NCBI RefSeq assembly: GCF_023707985.1
Contig: NZ_BRCF01000007.1
Coordinates: 124,001 to 188,000 of the forward strand
Direction: 5' to 3'
Length of the DNA stretch: 64,000 nucleotides
Source of the DNA: Sporosarcina sp. NCCP-2716
GTDB lineage: Bacteria > Bacillota > Bacilli > Bacillales_A > Planococcaceae
In this document: positions 16,449-25,148 of the stretch, piece by piece
How positions within the stretch are numbered: the stretch's first letter is position 1
Layout of the letters: every line of letters begins with the position of its first letter
Program-made: the position numbers and the translations under genes
The notes under the pieces: model-generated
Database searches by the model: none
Seen by the model: only the letters and a program-made list of their open reading frames with translations
Told to the model about the DNA's origin: nothing

Positions 16449-17647
16449 AATTCACTCGCTATCAATTTAGCCATCATGGGAGGTACCGCATTTCCAATTT
16501 GTTTGAATGCCGCCGTTCTAGAGCGTTCAAAATAGAAATCATCTGGAAACGATTGTATACGTGCTGCTTCTCTAACTGTTATTGACCGGTTTTGTTTTAT
16601 ATCTGGATGTATGTAATAATGTCCATCTTTCGAAATGTGAGCGACAATAGTGTGAGAAACTTCCTCAAGCTTTAGTACTTTATAGCGATCTAAAAAAGTT
16701 TTTTTATTATTATGCGTTTGAACTTCCTTTGGCAGTTCATTATATTTTATTAAACGATTTTCATTGTTCCAAACGTCTACTACATATCTATAGATTTCCA
16801 AGTCATTGTTATTGTGCGGTCTAGCAATGTGGTATGTTAGAATGTCCCAACTAGGATTTCTTATTTGTCCTAGTGCAGGAATATTTGAAATATATTTTCC
16901 TATACCATTTACATCTTCCCCTGCATGTAATTTTGGTAAATCTGAAAACAGCTCCCTTATACTTAAAGGCGATTCACTTTTGTTAAAGTGTGGATAAGAG
17001 AATTCAATCTCTTTTTTCCAACCTATAATAATAACTCTTTCCCTGTCTTGTGATACACCGAAATCTTTAGCATTTAGAATGCGATAGTCTATCTTATATC
17101 CCGCAATATTCATGTTTCTTTTAATGTTTTTAAAGACCCTTCCCTCTTGGGCGGTTAGAATTCCACGAACATTTTCGAAAACAAAAGCCTTAGGCTTATA
17201 CTTTTTTAAAAACCTCATATAGTAACGATAGAAATAGTTTCTTGGATCATCCTTCATTCTGTTTGGATCTCTTGAAATACCGGCAGTAGAGTAAGCTTGG
17301 CACGGTGGTCCTCCAATAATGAATTGAATCGAATCCCCGTCTAATTGTCTATCGATTTCATTGAATATCTTTGGAATAGTACTGTTGTTTATCTCTGCCT
17401 CAATTACCTTACTTAGTACTTGTTGTGGAATTAGATTGTAAAATTCTTCTCTCGTTATTCTTCCTAATAAATAATTCTTATAAATATACAGCTGATTTTT
17501 TTCTTTGAGATAATAGTAGGCTTCCCTTGTTTTAAGAGTATCACAAGCATGATTGTCCATCTCTACATGTGCAACAATATCAAATCCTTCTTGACGAAAT
17601 CCCTCGGACAATCCTCCTGCACCTGCAAAAATATCGATGACCTTCAA
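16424..17647 (-). CDS. DNA cytosine-5 methyltransferase (restriction-modification)
   Basis: A 407-residue C5 methyltransferase. Motif I is DIFAGAGGLSEGF, motif IV is GGPPCQAYSTAG with catalytic Cys116, motif VI is FENVRG, motif VIII is QDRERVIIIGW, and motif X is QIGNAVPPMMA; the target-recognition region lies between about residues 230 and 330. It transfers a methyl group from S-adenosylmethionine to carbon 5 of cytosine and should protect the host from the convergent GHKL nuclease. The start is TTG at 17647 with GAGGAG 10 nt upstream, a rather weak context. Composition is AT-rich like its neighbour. Sequence specificity cannot be read from motifs. Confidence 0.95.
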   Translation of the reverse strand: MKVIDIFAGAGGLSEGFRQEGFDIVAHVEMDNHACDTLKTREAYYYLKEKNQLYIYKNYLLGRITREEFYNLIPQQVLSKVIEAEINNSTIPKIFNEIDRQLDGDSIQFIIGGPPCQAYSTAGISRDPNRMKDDPRNYFYRYYMRFLKKYKPKAFVFENVRGILTAQEGRVFKNIKRNMNIAGYKIDYRILNAKDFGVSQDRERVIIIGWKKEIEFSYPHFNKSESPLSIRELFSDLPKLHAGEDVNGIGKYISNIPALGQIRNPSWDILTYHIARPHNNNDLEIYRYVVDVWNNENRLIKYNELPKEVQTHNNKKTFLDRYKVLKLEEVSHTIVAHISKDGHYYIHPDIKQNRSITVREAARIQSFPDDFYFERSRTAAFKQIGNAVPPMMAKLIASELKKIESEN

Positions 17648-17752
17648 GTTTATTCAACTCCTCATTAAAAAGTATACCAAGTTAATTACATAAGACAATA
17701 TGCAGTCAGACATATTTGGAATAAAAGTCAATCTAAACAATAGGAAGGGTAT

Positions 17753-17935
17753 TCATGACAAGAAAAAATGACCAAGGCTAGATGGCGTCATTTGTCCAAA
17801 AACTTTGACATACTCATCCAGGCTCTGTTCATAGAAAAGGGAGAACTTATACAAGTTCTCCTCAATCACTTTCTCTATCAGCCATTCATCGATTATCCGA
17901 TAGCTGTGCTGTTTTCCATATAGAAGGCATTAAGT
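17753..17935 (-). pseudogene. C-terminal coding remnant
   Basis: About 60 codons in one frame, KQHSYRIIDEWLIEKVIEEN, then LYKFSLFYEQSLDEYVKVFG and a TGA at 17753-17755, bounded upstream by a stop. Protein-like composition without a start codon or ribosome site. Not identified. Confidence 0.4.
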
Positions 17936-18310
17936 GACTAGTTTGTTGATGAGTTGAAATGAACCTCTGGTGTATTGATGGATTGCCTCACACGCTCCCT
18001 TCAGGAGACGCGGTTTCCAGACAATGGCTTTCGTCATTTCCTCAGACAGAGAAGACCGTTTGCCTGTCTACCCTTTAATAACAAACTCTTTCGCCGTCTA
18101 GAATGGATATTCTTCGAAGTCTACAATCAACTCAGTGACTTTAGCTGGCGTGTACGTTATTTCAACTATACAGCTGATGAAATTCAACCCTACTCATATT
18201 TTCTGCTATCAAAACTGATACAGCTCGATTAATCAACTTTCCTTGTCTCCGAATGAAGGATAGCTGTCGCGAGCTGCTTCGCGGTCACCATACAGAGCGG
18301 GTGCTTGTCA

Positions 18311-18440
18311 CTACGGAAGGGAGTGATACGTATTTGTTCGACTCGCAAGGGCGTTGCGCACCTTGTACTGGTAACATTCCGATAGCCAGACGGCCATTTG
18401 CTGTTTCAGCTCATCTAGTTTAGTACATTTATAAAATGTA
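18311..18440 (-). pseudogene. Possible transposase C-terminal remnant
   Basis: A short frame reads KLDELKQQMAVWLSECYQYK then VRNALASRTNTYHSLP and a TAG. The layout L-x-E-L-x-x-x-x-x-x-W-L...Y resembles the C-terminal part of rve-type (DDE) transposases. It is too short to be sure. Confidence 0.3.
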
Positions 18441-18493
18441 CATATTTCCTTTATTATTAGAGCCCCAGCTAAAGGACCTGGAAATCTTATAAT

Positions 18494-19609
18494 TCAGCCG
18501 AGCAGGGACTCCGCCGGTACGTATTCCAGTGACTGTGCTTCCGCCACCGCTTTGTATGTGACGTGACCGTCGATCGTGTTGAGGCCCTTGCGCAATACTT
18601 CGTTGTCGCGGCATGCCTGCTTGTAGCCTTTGTTCGCGATCTGCAATGCATATGGCACCGTGACGTTCGTCAGCGCCATCGTCGATGTGCGCGGAACAGC
18701 ACCCGGCATGTTGGCGACAGCGTAATGGACGACGCCGTGCTTGACGTACGTCGGATCATCGTGCGTCGTCACACGGTCGGTCGTTGCGAAGATACCGCCC
18801 TGATCGATTGCGATATCGACGAGCACGGAGCCCGGTGACATCGATTTCACCATCTCCTCGCTCACGAGTTTCGGTGCGCGGGCGCCCGGGATGAGGACGC
18901 AGCCGATGACGAGGTCCGCATCCTTGACGGAATTCGCGATGTTGAACGGGTTCGACACGAGTGTCTGGACGTCCTTGCCGAAGATCTCATCGAGCTGGCG
19001 GAGGCGTTCCACAGACAGGTCGAGGATTGTGACACGCGCGCCCATGCCGATTGCGATGCGGGCTGCGTTCGTGCCGGCCTGTCCGCCGCCGATGATCGTC
19101 ACGTTACCGCGGTCAACACCCGGTACGCCGGACAGAAGGATTCCCTTGCCGCCTTCCATCTTCTCCAAGTACTGTGCACCAATCTGGGTCGCCATCCGTC
19201 CGGCCACTTCACTCATTGGAGCCAACAGCGGAAGGAGTCCGCTCGGCAGCTGGACAGTCTCGTAAGCGATTGACGTCACTTTGTTCTCGACGAGCGCCTT
19301 TGTCAGTTCCTCTTCGTGTGCCAGGTGCAGGTACGTGAACAGGATGAGCCCTTCGCGCAGGAAGCCGTATTCGGAAGCGATCGGCTCCTTCACTTTCATG
19401 ACCATCTCCGCCCCCCAGGCTTCCGCAGCGGAATCGACGATCGTCGCGCCGACTTCCCGGTAGTCCTCATCCGAGAAGCTCGAGCCGACGCCTGCACCGG
19501 TTTCGATCAGCACTTCGTGGCCTGCGGTCTTCAGATTGAAGACGCCCGCTGGTGTCATCGCGACACGGTTTTCATTGTTCTTGACCTCTTTAGGTACTCC
19601 AATACGCAT
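18494..19609 (-). CDS. ald: Alanine dehydrogenase
   Basis: A 371-residue enzyme of the normal length. The N-terminus [17 protein letters not shown] is the family signature and carries the Arg/Lys that bind pyruvate; the Rossmann motif is [18 protein letters not shown] (about residues 174-191), and the substrate-side [12 protein letters not shown] and [11 protein letters not shown] are intact. It oxidises L-alanine to pyruvate and ammonia with NAD+ and is used in growth on alanine and in sporulation. It stands alone, flanked on both sides by restriction loci, as the only core gene between two AT-rich islands. A region of about 170 nt separates it from the upstream restriction gene. Confidence 0.98.
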   Translation of the reverse strand: MRIGVPKEVKNNENRVAMTPAGVFNLKTAGHEVLIETGAGVGSSFSDEDYREVGATIVDSAAEAWGAEMVMKVKEPIASEYGFLREGLILFTYLHLAHEEELTKALVENKVTSIAYETVQLPSGLLPLLAPMSEVAGRMATQIGAQYLEKMEGGKGILLSGVPGVDRGNVTIIGGGQAGTNAARIAIGMGARVTILDLSVERLRQLDEIFGKDVQTLVSNPFNIANSVKDADLVIGCVLIPGARAPKLVSEEMVKSMSPGSVLVDIAIDQGGIFATTDRVTTHDDPTYVKHGVVHYAVANMPGAVPRTSTMALTNVTVPYALQIANKGYKQACRDNEVLRKGLNTIDGHVTYKAVAEAQSLEYVPAESLLG

Positions 19610-19778
19610 AGTTTGTTCCTCCCTAGTGATAGTGTCCGGCTGTTCAGTATGTACCGTTCAGACGTTTTCTCAACAATCATAGCAAATTATCGGAAACATT
19701 GCTGTAAAACCTGATATGCAAATCGAATGTCAGGTTTATTTTCACGGATATTGTGCTATGAAGCGTAATGTAAAATGT

Positions 19779-21167
19779 TTAATTGTTTTCTTGGATGATT
19801 ACACTGATATATTCTTTGTCAAGCCAAAAACTTTGTTTACTTATCATCCTGCCATCCGGAAGAGCAACTTTATCCGAACCATCTCGCGCTTTGGGACGTA
19901 TATGGCATATTCCATTCGCTTTGGCTTTTGGGAGGTTGTTGTTAACTATGGTGCGCTTTTTTTGCACAGTCGGTCGTAGTTCAATCCCTTCCTTTATCAG
20001 GTTTTGGAGCTCATAGAAAAAAGGTTTAAGTTTTCCTTCTATGGTTGTAAGGGGCATGTTCCACAACTTGATGCCTTTGAAGAACAATTCTCTTTCAGGA
20101 TTTTCTTTCTCCGTTTCTTTATATTCAAAAACCACGAATAATAACTTGGTCGATGAAAAATAGTTTTCCAGCCAACTATCTTCCCACTCCTCATTCATCC
20201 ATTCTGTAAAATTGATATTCTTGAATGACATATTTTCTTTTGGTATGCCATTCGGTTCCAGCCTCACAGTCTTAAACTGTATATTAGCCTTTGCAAACTC
20301 ATCAATGTCATCCAGTTTCGTCCCTTTGATTCCAAGAAGCCCACTGATGAAAACCTGCAAGAAATTTTTCGAGCCTATCCTGGGGACTATTCCTGCCATT
20401 CGGGATATCTCTTCCAAGCTCTTCCCCTCATACTTTTCGAATTTGCTCACCAGGATTTCTTCAAAAGTGAAGTTCTCGAGCTCCTTCCCGTTGGTTATGG
20501 TTTGCAAAGTCTGCTTCGAGATGATTTTCCTGGCGAGGGCGGTCATGTAGCTCTGCTTCAATGAGTATGCTCTCTGCATTGCGAGTTCCTCACTGCAAGG
20601 TTGCTCCCGCTTGGAGGCTTTATTTGCACCTTTGGTACAGGCCGCAAGGTAATTTGTATCCGCTTCGGAAAGTTGATGAGCCAGTCCTTCTTTGATTTTC
20701 CCGACAATCACTTCCCAATCTTTCTTGATGATTTTCAAATCTGATTCTTCGAACTCATGCAGATAAGATTTTATGATTTTGTAATCCGCTCGTTTGACTT
20801 TTGGCAACCATTCATAGAACATTATTAGCAATTCTTTATTTTTTCGCCAAAAGCTTGATGTCTCAAATTCCTTATCCACCTCATCCATATAGTTTATGAT
20901 ATTCAGGACAAGACGCTCTTTAGATGATAACGTGCCATTTTTATTAGTTCTGACCGGTGTGACTTTCAACTCGATACCTAATTCAGCAAAGTCCGCTTCG
21001 CTTTTGGAGTTCACCTTGTATTCAAAGAAACTCTCTTCTACTATTTGTCCAAGGTGGCCCTTAGCCCGCTCATTCAGTATTCTGCCGCTTTTATCAATAT
21101 CTCCAAAAGTCATCCCTTCAGCCTCTGCCGCCTTCAACATCAAGTCACTTCGACTCTTGTATATCAT
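19779..21167 (-). CDS. Sau3AI/MutH-family type II restriction endonuclease
   Basis: A 462-residue enzyme, close to the length of Sau3AI. The first domain shows the MutH-type catalytic core: GHLGQIVEE (Glu44), ADFAELGIELK with Asp59 and Glu66-x-Lys68. A second MutH-like domain that has lost catalytic residues follows, as in Sau3AI, where it serves in effector-DNA binding. Enzymes of this family cut GATC or longer related sites. AGGAGG lies 7-8 nt before the ATG. It is the last gene of a vsr - methyltransferase - nuclease operon, and an intrinsic terminator-like hairpin separates it from the methyltransferase gene. AT-rich relative to ald. Confidence 0.9.
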   Translation of the reverse strand: MIYKSRSDLMLKAAEAEGMTFGDIDKSGRILNERAKGHLGQIVEESFFEYKVNSKSEADFAELGIELKVTPVRTNKNGTLSSKERLVLNIINYMDEVDKEFETSSFWRKNKELLIMFYEWLPKVKRADYKIIKSYLHEFEESDLKIIKKDWEVIVGKIKEGLAHQLSEADTNYLAACTKGANKASKREQPCSEELAMQRAYSLKQSYMTALARKIISKQTLQTITNGKELENFTFEEILVSKFEKYEGKSLEEISRMAGIVPRIGSKNFLQVFISGLLGIKGTKLDDIDEFAKANIQFKTVRLEPNGIPKENMSFKNINFTEWMNEEWEDSWLENYFSSTKLLFVVFEYKETEKENPERELFFKGIKLWNMPLTTIEGKLKPFFYELQNLIKEGIELRPTVQKKRTIVNNNLPKAKANGICHIRPKARDGSDKVALPDGRMISKQSFWLDKEYISVIIQENN

Positions 21168-21216
21168 CTACACCCCTCCTATAATTGGTAATAAATTCTA
21201 CCACAAAAACACAAAA

Positions 21217-21236
21217 ACCGATACTATAGTATCGGT
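21217..21236 (-). terminator. Palindromic hairpin between methyltransferase and nuclease genes
   Basis: ACCGATACTATAGTATCGGT is a perfect 20-nt palindrome that touches the methyltransferase stop codon; on the minus strand it is followed by TTTTTGTGTTTTT. It looks like an intrinsic terminator or attenuator that would lower expression of the nuclease compared with the methyltransferase. It also contains ACTATAGT, like the centre of controller-protein boxes, but no controller gene is present. Confidence 0.75.
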
Positions 21237-22498
21237 CAAAAAGTTAAATTCATTTGAATTGCTGGGCTATATTCACTCTCCAAGGATTCGATTTCCTCGA
21301 TTCTTTTCCCCATCCTCTCAATCAGAGTGACAACCAATGCATTACCCATACAGAAATATCTCATCCTATCGGACATTCCAGCCGTCCAGTTATCAGGAAA
21401 CCCATTCAACCGCTCACATTCGATAGGTGTAAGCATCCTTTTCCTGTCGCCTAACTGGACAATATGGGTACTCCTGTTTATCGATCCCTCGCTTGTCAGC
21501 ATTGTTCTTCCCGGTTTGTCCAACTCATCGACAAGTGACATGCCGCCTTCCGAAAAGTTATATTTGTGGCCATCTGCAGACACACGCTCAATTTTCTTAG
21601 GACCCCTTAAATACTTGAATTTCGCTTCAGCCTCGGGACTAAGATAGAATTTCTCATCAACCGCCTCCTCCGGCAGAATGATTTCCGATAACGGAGTCGG
21701 TGAATGCGGAATCGGCACTGGTTGCGCAGTGAGTATTTCGCCATCGCGCATGATGCCCGCAGTATGGAAAGCAAAAGAGAATTCATCGGAAATATCCACG
21801 ATATCAAGTGGTAGCTTAGTGTGGTTCACGCGTTCCTTATAAGGAGTCTCTTCAACCGGAAACGGTTTAGCAAAGAACCCTTTCTCAAAAAGGATAGTAT
21901 TACCGTCAATGTCCCTCTGCTCAGTTTCGAACGGGATACCATTTTTATATGCGAATATGAAGACCCTCCGGCGGCGCTGTGCCAAACCGTATTCAGCCGC
22001 ATTTAGAACACGCCATTCCACTGTATATCCTAAATCCCTGAATGTTGCAAGCATCACTGCAAAGTCGCGTCCACGTTGTGTGGAAGGGGACTTGAGTAAC
22101 CTGTCCACGTTTTCCAGCAGAACATACTTGGGACTTCCGTTCTCCAATATACGTTTTATCTCCCAGAACAGGACACCCTTTTTCCCCTGTATCCCTTTCC
22201 CGCCAGATAAGGTCCTAGCGACGGAATAATCCTGGCAAGGGAAGCCTCCTACTACCATATCTGGTGCAATATCTTGGAACACCTCATCAGGTACGGTGGC
22301 GATATCTTCATTACTATGAATACCATTCTCAAAGTTCCGGGTGTAGCAATCAAAGGCATCCTGGGCTTTACGTGAAGGTTCCCATTGATTTCCCCAGATC
22401 ACTTCGAAAAGGTCTGCATTGGCTTGCTCCAACCCCAAGCGGAATCCACCAACTCCAGCGAATAATTCAATTACAGATATCTTTTTGCTGTCTGACAT
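21236..22498 (-). CDS. dcm: DNA cytosine-5 methyltransferase, partner of the Sau3AI-like nuclease
   Basis: A 420-residue C5 methyltransferase: motif I VIELFAGVGGFRLGLE, motif IV GGFPCQDYSVA with catalytic Cys88, motif VI LLENVDRLL, motif VIII QRRRRVFIFAY, and a C-terminal RMLTPIECERLNGFPDNWTAG then YFCMGNALVV (motifs IX and X). It resembles the methyltransferases of Sau3AI-type systems and so probably methylates cytosine in GATC or a related site (inference). ATG 22498 has GGGTG about 8 nt upstream; the longer frame from 22603 would overlap nothing useful. It follows the vsr gene on the same transcript. Confidence 0.93.
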   Translation of the reverse strand: MSDSKKISVIELFAGVGGFRLGLEQANADLFEVIWGNQWEPSRKAQDAFDCYTRNFENGIHSNEDIATVPDEVFQDIAPDMVVGGFPCQDYSVARTLSGGKGIQGKKGVLFWEIKRILENGSPKYVLLENVDRLLKSPSTQRGRDFAVMLATFRDLGYTVEWRVLNAAEYGLAQRRRRVFIFAYKNGIPFETEQRDIDGNTILFEKGFFAKPFPVEETPYKERVNHTKLPLDIVDISDEFSFAFHTAGIMRDGEILTAQPVPIPHSPTPLSEIILPEEAVDEKFYLSPEAEAKFKYLRGPKKIERVSADGHKYNFSEGGMSLVDELDKPGRTMLTSEGSINRSTHIVQLGDRKRMLTPIECERLNGFPDNWTAGMSDRMRYFCMGNALVVTLIERMGKRIEEIESLESEYSPAIQMNLTF

Positions 22499-22583
22499 TT
22501 CCGAACACCCTTTCGGTCTATTTGTTCCATTATACACTTTCCAACGAAAAATCCAAGGGTCTTCAGGCTCTTGGATAATAATT

Positions 22584-23003
22584 TTAAAGGTCTTTCTTCG
22601 CATGATTTATGAAAGCTACAGTATCATCCACTGTCGCTTCCAAGTCTCCTCTTATTTCATGTTCCCAGACGTGTTTCACATTCCAACCGGCCTCTTTGTA
22701 GTAAGAATCTATTTCCCTATCCCTTTCCACATTCCTTTTAAATTTTTTATCCCAGAATTCTTGGTTGCTCTTCGGACGTTTGAAATGTACCGGGCAGACA
22801 TGCCAAAAGCATGAATCCACAAATATGACAATCTTGTATTTCTTGATAGCTATATCAGGGGTGCCTTTCAACTTCCTGACATTCCTTCTGAAACGGATTC
22901 CCCGCTTCCAAAGAGCGCTAGCAAATATATCTTCAAGCTTCGATTTCGCACGGATTTTACTCATGGTCTTGCTTCGTTGTTCTTTCGACATGATGTCCGG
23001 CAT
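22584..23003 (-). CDS. vsr: Very short patch repair endonuclease (Vsr)
   Basis: A 139-residue Vsr nuclease. The conserved core is KLKGTPDIAI (catalytic Asp50), then VIFVDSCFWHVC (zinc-binding and active-site residues), preceded by MSKIRAKSKLED at the N-terminus. Vsr nicks 5' to the T of T:G mismatches that arise when 5-methylcytosine deaminates, so its presence beside a C5 methyltransferase is functionally coherent. ATG 23003 is preferred, with AAAAGG 7 nt upstream. It is the first gene of the operon vsr-dcm-nuclease. Confidence 0.95.
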   Translation of the reverse strand: MPDIMSKEQRSKTMSKIRAKSKLEDIFASALWKRGIRFRRNVRKLKGTPDIAIKKYKIVIFVDSCFWHVCPVHFKRPKSNQEFWDKKFKRNVERDREIDSYYKEAGWNVKHVWEHEIRGDLEATVDDTVAFINHAKKDL

Positions 23004-23093
23004 GATAATCATCCTTTTACGTCAACCTTTCCCCCTTTCATAGTGAACAAACATCAACTATCGAGTAAGTGCAAGAAGAAATAAGTCCGTGAC

Positions 23094-23345
23094 ATGATAA
23101 TATATATTGTACTTACAAACATTGAGATTTACATTCCGTCCATAGAATTACTTGCTTGTACTAAGATATTTTCCAAGCGTGAAAAAGATCTTCAAGACTT
23201 ACGAGACACTGACTTACTTTTACTTTGTGATAAGCAGGAATTGCTCTCTATGGCGGATGAATATCTTGGCTATATGTTAAACCCTGAAGACCCTGACTTG
23301 AACTACCACCAACTGCGCTCAATTCCGGATCAAAAGGGTATATAA
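23094..23345 (+). CDS. DUF6036-like nucleotidyltransferase fragment
   Basis: An 83-residue frame. The segment IPSIELLACTKIFSKREKDLQDL with a following helical tail is like the C-terminal part of the nucleotidyltransferase-fold DUF6036 proteins (the K-x-x-S/R-REKDxxDL motif), which often act as antitoxins or DNA-linked proteins. The N-terminal catalytic half is missing, so the gene is truncated or a remnant. There is no good ribosome site at the ATG. AT-rich, on the edge of the restriction island. Confidence 0.4.
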   Translation: MIIYIVLTNIEIYIPSIELLACTKIFSKREKDLQDLRDTDLLLLCDKQELLSMADEYLGYMLNPEDPDLNYHQLRSIPDQKGI

Positions 23346-23366
23346 TTATTGTATTACTTATGAAAG

Positions 23367-23717
23367 ATGGTGATTGCGTTGGTATCTCTTCAAGAACTTG
23401 AATACGTACTTCAACAAGAAGTTGATTATTTTCATGAGGGAGCTACCGCCTATCGTCGCCGCACGGCCGAGCTGGCATTCCAGGCTCTTCAGTCTGCCGA
23501 CAGCACCTCCTATTTCAGCAACAGACCGCATGCACGGCAGTATGTTTCAGCTATTTTTGCAACCGAAGACGATGAACGGATCGACGACGTCGCAAAGGCC
23601 CTTACAGTCGCCTATGCCATGTGTCGTCGGGAAAAACTCATGACTCCTGAATTTCAAGAACAGTTAGCAGTTCGCAGAGCAAACCGTAGGAAGATATCGC
23701 TCGTAAAAGCTGAGTAG
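23367..23717 (+). CDS. Hypothetical helical protein
   Basis: Up to 116 residues, all helical and charged (SLQELEYVLQQEVDYFHEGATAYRRRTAELAFQALQSAD ... DDERIDDVAKALTVAYAMCRRE). The start is uncertain: ATG 23367 has no ribosome site, whereas TTG 23379 has AAAGATGG 8 nt upstream. It follows the DUF6036-like fragment by 21 nt and ends before a good terminator, so it appears to be expressed. GC content is nearer the core genome. No family recognised. Confidence 0.5.
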   Translation: MVIALVSLQELEYVLQQEVDYFHEGATAYRRRTAELAFQALQSADSTSYFSNRPHARQYVSAIFATEDDERIDDVAKALTVAYAMCRREKLMTPEFQEQLAVRRANRRKISLVKAE

Positions 23718-23743
23718 TGTCGGCGTGTTAAATAACCGGCTCC

Positions 23744-23775
23744 AAGACATCGTGATTATAACGGTGTCTTTTTTA
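23744..23775 (+). terminator. Intrinsic terminator after the helical protein gene
   Basis: Arms AAGACA-CG and CG-TGTCTT around a short loop, then a run of six T. Confidence 0.8.
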
Positions 23776-23926
23776 TATGTCTCAACTGGCATCCTTTTCG
23801 AATACATACGTGATATGAAATATATCTTGCAATGTTCTGATAATTGGGTATAATTAGCTTTATTCATTAGGAAGAGGTTATCATATTTCCCTTCCTTCAT
23901 TAATTCAGAAATCGGGGGCTTGCCGG

Positions 23927-24913
23927 ATGAGAGTGTTGGAGTCGATCAGTTCGTTTGCGGGGAAGTATTTTGCGGTGTGGGTCATCATTGCGGCGGCGGT
24001 GGCGTTTTTGTTTCCTGCGCCGTTTTTAGGGCTTGGGGCGTATATCTCCATTTTGCTTGGCGTCGTCATGTTCGGGATGGGGCTGACGTTGAAGGCGGTG
24101 GATTTCAAGATTATCGCGACGAAGCCGCTGCCGGTCATTATCGGGGTGGCGGCGCAGTTCGTGATCATGCCGCTCGTGGCGTTTGCGCTGGCGTATGTGT
24201 TCCGGCTGCCGCCTGAGCTGGCGGCGGGGCTTGTGCTGCTTGGGTGTGTGCCGGGCGGGACGGCATCGAACGTGATGGTGTATTTGGCGAAGGGGAATTT
24301 GGCGCTGTCGGTGGCGATGACGTCGCTATCGACGCTGCTGGCGCCGGTCGTGACGCCGGTGCTGCTGTTGTGGCTCGCGGGCCAATGGCTGCCGGTCGAT
24401 CCGCTGTCGATGTTCAAGTCAATCGTGCAGGTGATCATCGTTCCGATCGTGCTCGGCTTGTTGATCCGCCGCTTCTTCCCTCGTGCAGTCGAGAAGAGCG
24501 TGTCGGTCGTGCCGCTCATTTCGGTGCTCGCGATTTTGATCATCGTTTCTGCGGTGACGTCGGCGAACGCAGGCAACGTCATTTCGTCCGGGTTCGTCGT
24601 GTTTGCGGCAGTGTTCCTGCATAACGGATTTGGCTTGCTGCTTGGGTATTTGACAGCGCTCGGACTCGGGTTGAACGAGAACGACCGTCGTGCGATTTCG
24701 ATTGAGGTCGGCATGCAGAACTCGGGGCTCGGCGTGGCGCTTGCCACAGCTCACTTCGGCCCGCTCGCAGCGCTGCCGAGTGTATGGGGCGCGATCTGGC
24801 ATAACATTTCAGGGCCGATCCTCGCGACGATCTGGTCGAAGAAGCCGGCCGTGGAAATGGCACCGGAGGCCGAGCCGGATACTGTGCCTGTGCAGCGGGT
24901 GGAGACGCTGTGA
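23927..24913 (+). CDS. Bile acid:sodium symporter (BASS) family transporter
   Basis: A 328-residue membrane protein with about ten helices. It starts MRVLESISSFAGKYFAVWVIIAAAVAFLFP. The BASS signatures are GVVMFGMGLTL near residue 45, LGCVPGGTASNVMVYLAKGNLALSVAMT in the first core unit, and RAISIEVGMQNSGLGVALATAHF (E-x-G-x-Q) in the second, which line the substrate and sodium sites. Close relatives transport pantoate or other organic acids with sodium; the substrate here is not known. A G-rich ribosome site lies about 9 nt upstream. Followed by a terminator. Confidence 0.93.
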   Translation: MRVLESISSFAGKYFAVWVIIAAAVAFLFPAPFLGLGAYISILLGVVMFGMGLTLKAVDFKIIATKPLPVIIGVAAQFVIMPLVAFALAYVFRLPPELAAGLVLLGCVPGGTASNVMVYLAKGNLALSVAMTSLSTLLAPVVTPVLLLWLAGQWLPVDPLSMFKSIVQVIIVPIVLGLLIRRFFPRAVEKSVSVVPLISVLAILIIVSAVTSANAGNVISSGFVVFAAVFLHNGFGLLLGYLTALGLGLNENDRRAISIEVGMQNSGLGVALATAHFGPLAALPSVWGAIWHNISGPILATIWSKKPAVEMAPEAEPDTVPVQRVETL

Positions 24914-24945
24914 TCGTATAATGCTTTACCTGAATACGTGTGTAC

Positions 24946-24977
24946 CGGACAGCCATTCAATTGGTTGTCCGTTTTTT
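24946..24977 (+). terminator. Intrinsic terminator of the BASS transporter gene
   Basis: Arms CGGACAGCC and GGTTGTCCG around ATTCAATT, then six T. Confidence 0.9.
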
Positions 24978-25148
24978 GTTTTGCTCCTCCTCCTTTCATT
25001 TTTTTTAGGATAGTCCAGCTTGTGTGAACAGAATTCCCCCCTTCCCTTCCATACTTTAAGATGCGGAGCGTTTGTCCGGGTTTTATCGAGGGAAGATTGA
25101 GGATTACTGGAGTCATTCAGATATATGACAATCGAGGAGGGCGAAGTT

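Larger units (their letters stand above)
17648..18490. other. Decayed intergenic region (about 0.85 kb) with coding remnants
   Basis: No intact gene. On the minus strand, 17753-17935 reads a protein tail (YGKQHSYRIIDEWLIEKV ... SLDEYVKVFGQMTPSSLGHF) ending in TGA, with no start. A second minus-strand tail at 18311-18440 (KLDELKQQMAVWLSECYQYK) resembles the end of an integrase-type transposase. These mark the right edge of the island before ald. Confidence 0.5.

Noticed and set aside
17975..18232. 85-codon frame in the decayed region
   Set aside because: No ribosome site, no recognisable family, composition fits a chance frame; may be part of a decayed element.
21217..21236. Controller-protein operator
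   Set aside because: Similar to a C-box centre but no controller gene is present; the T-run makes a terminator more likely.
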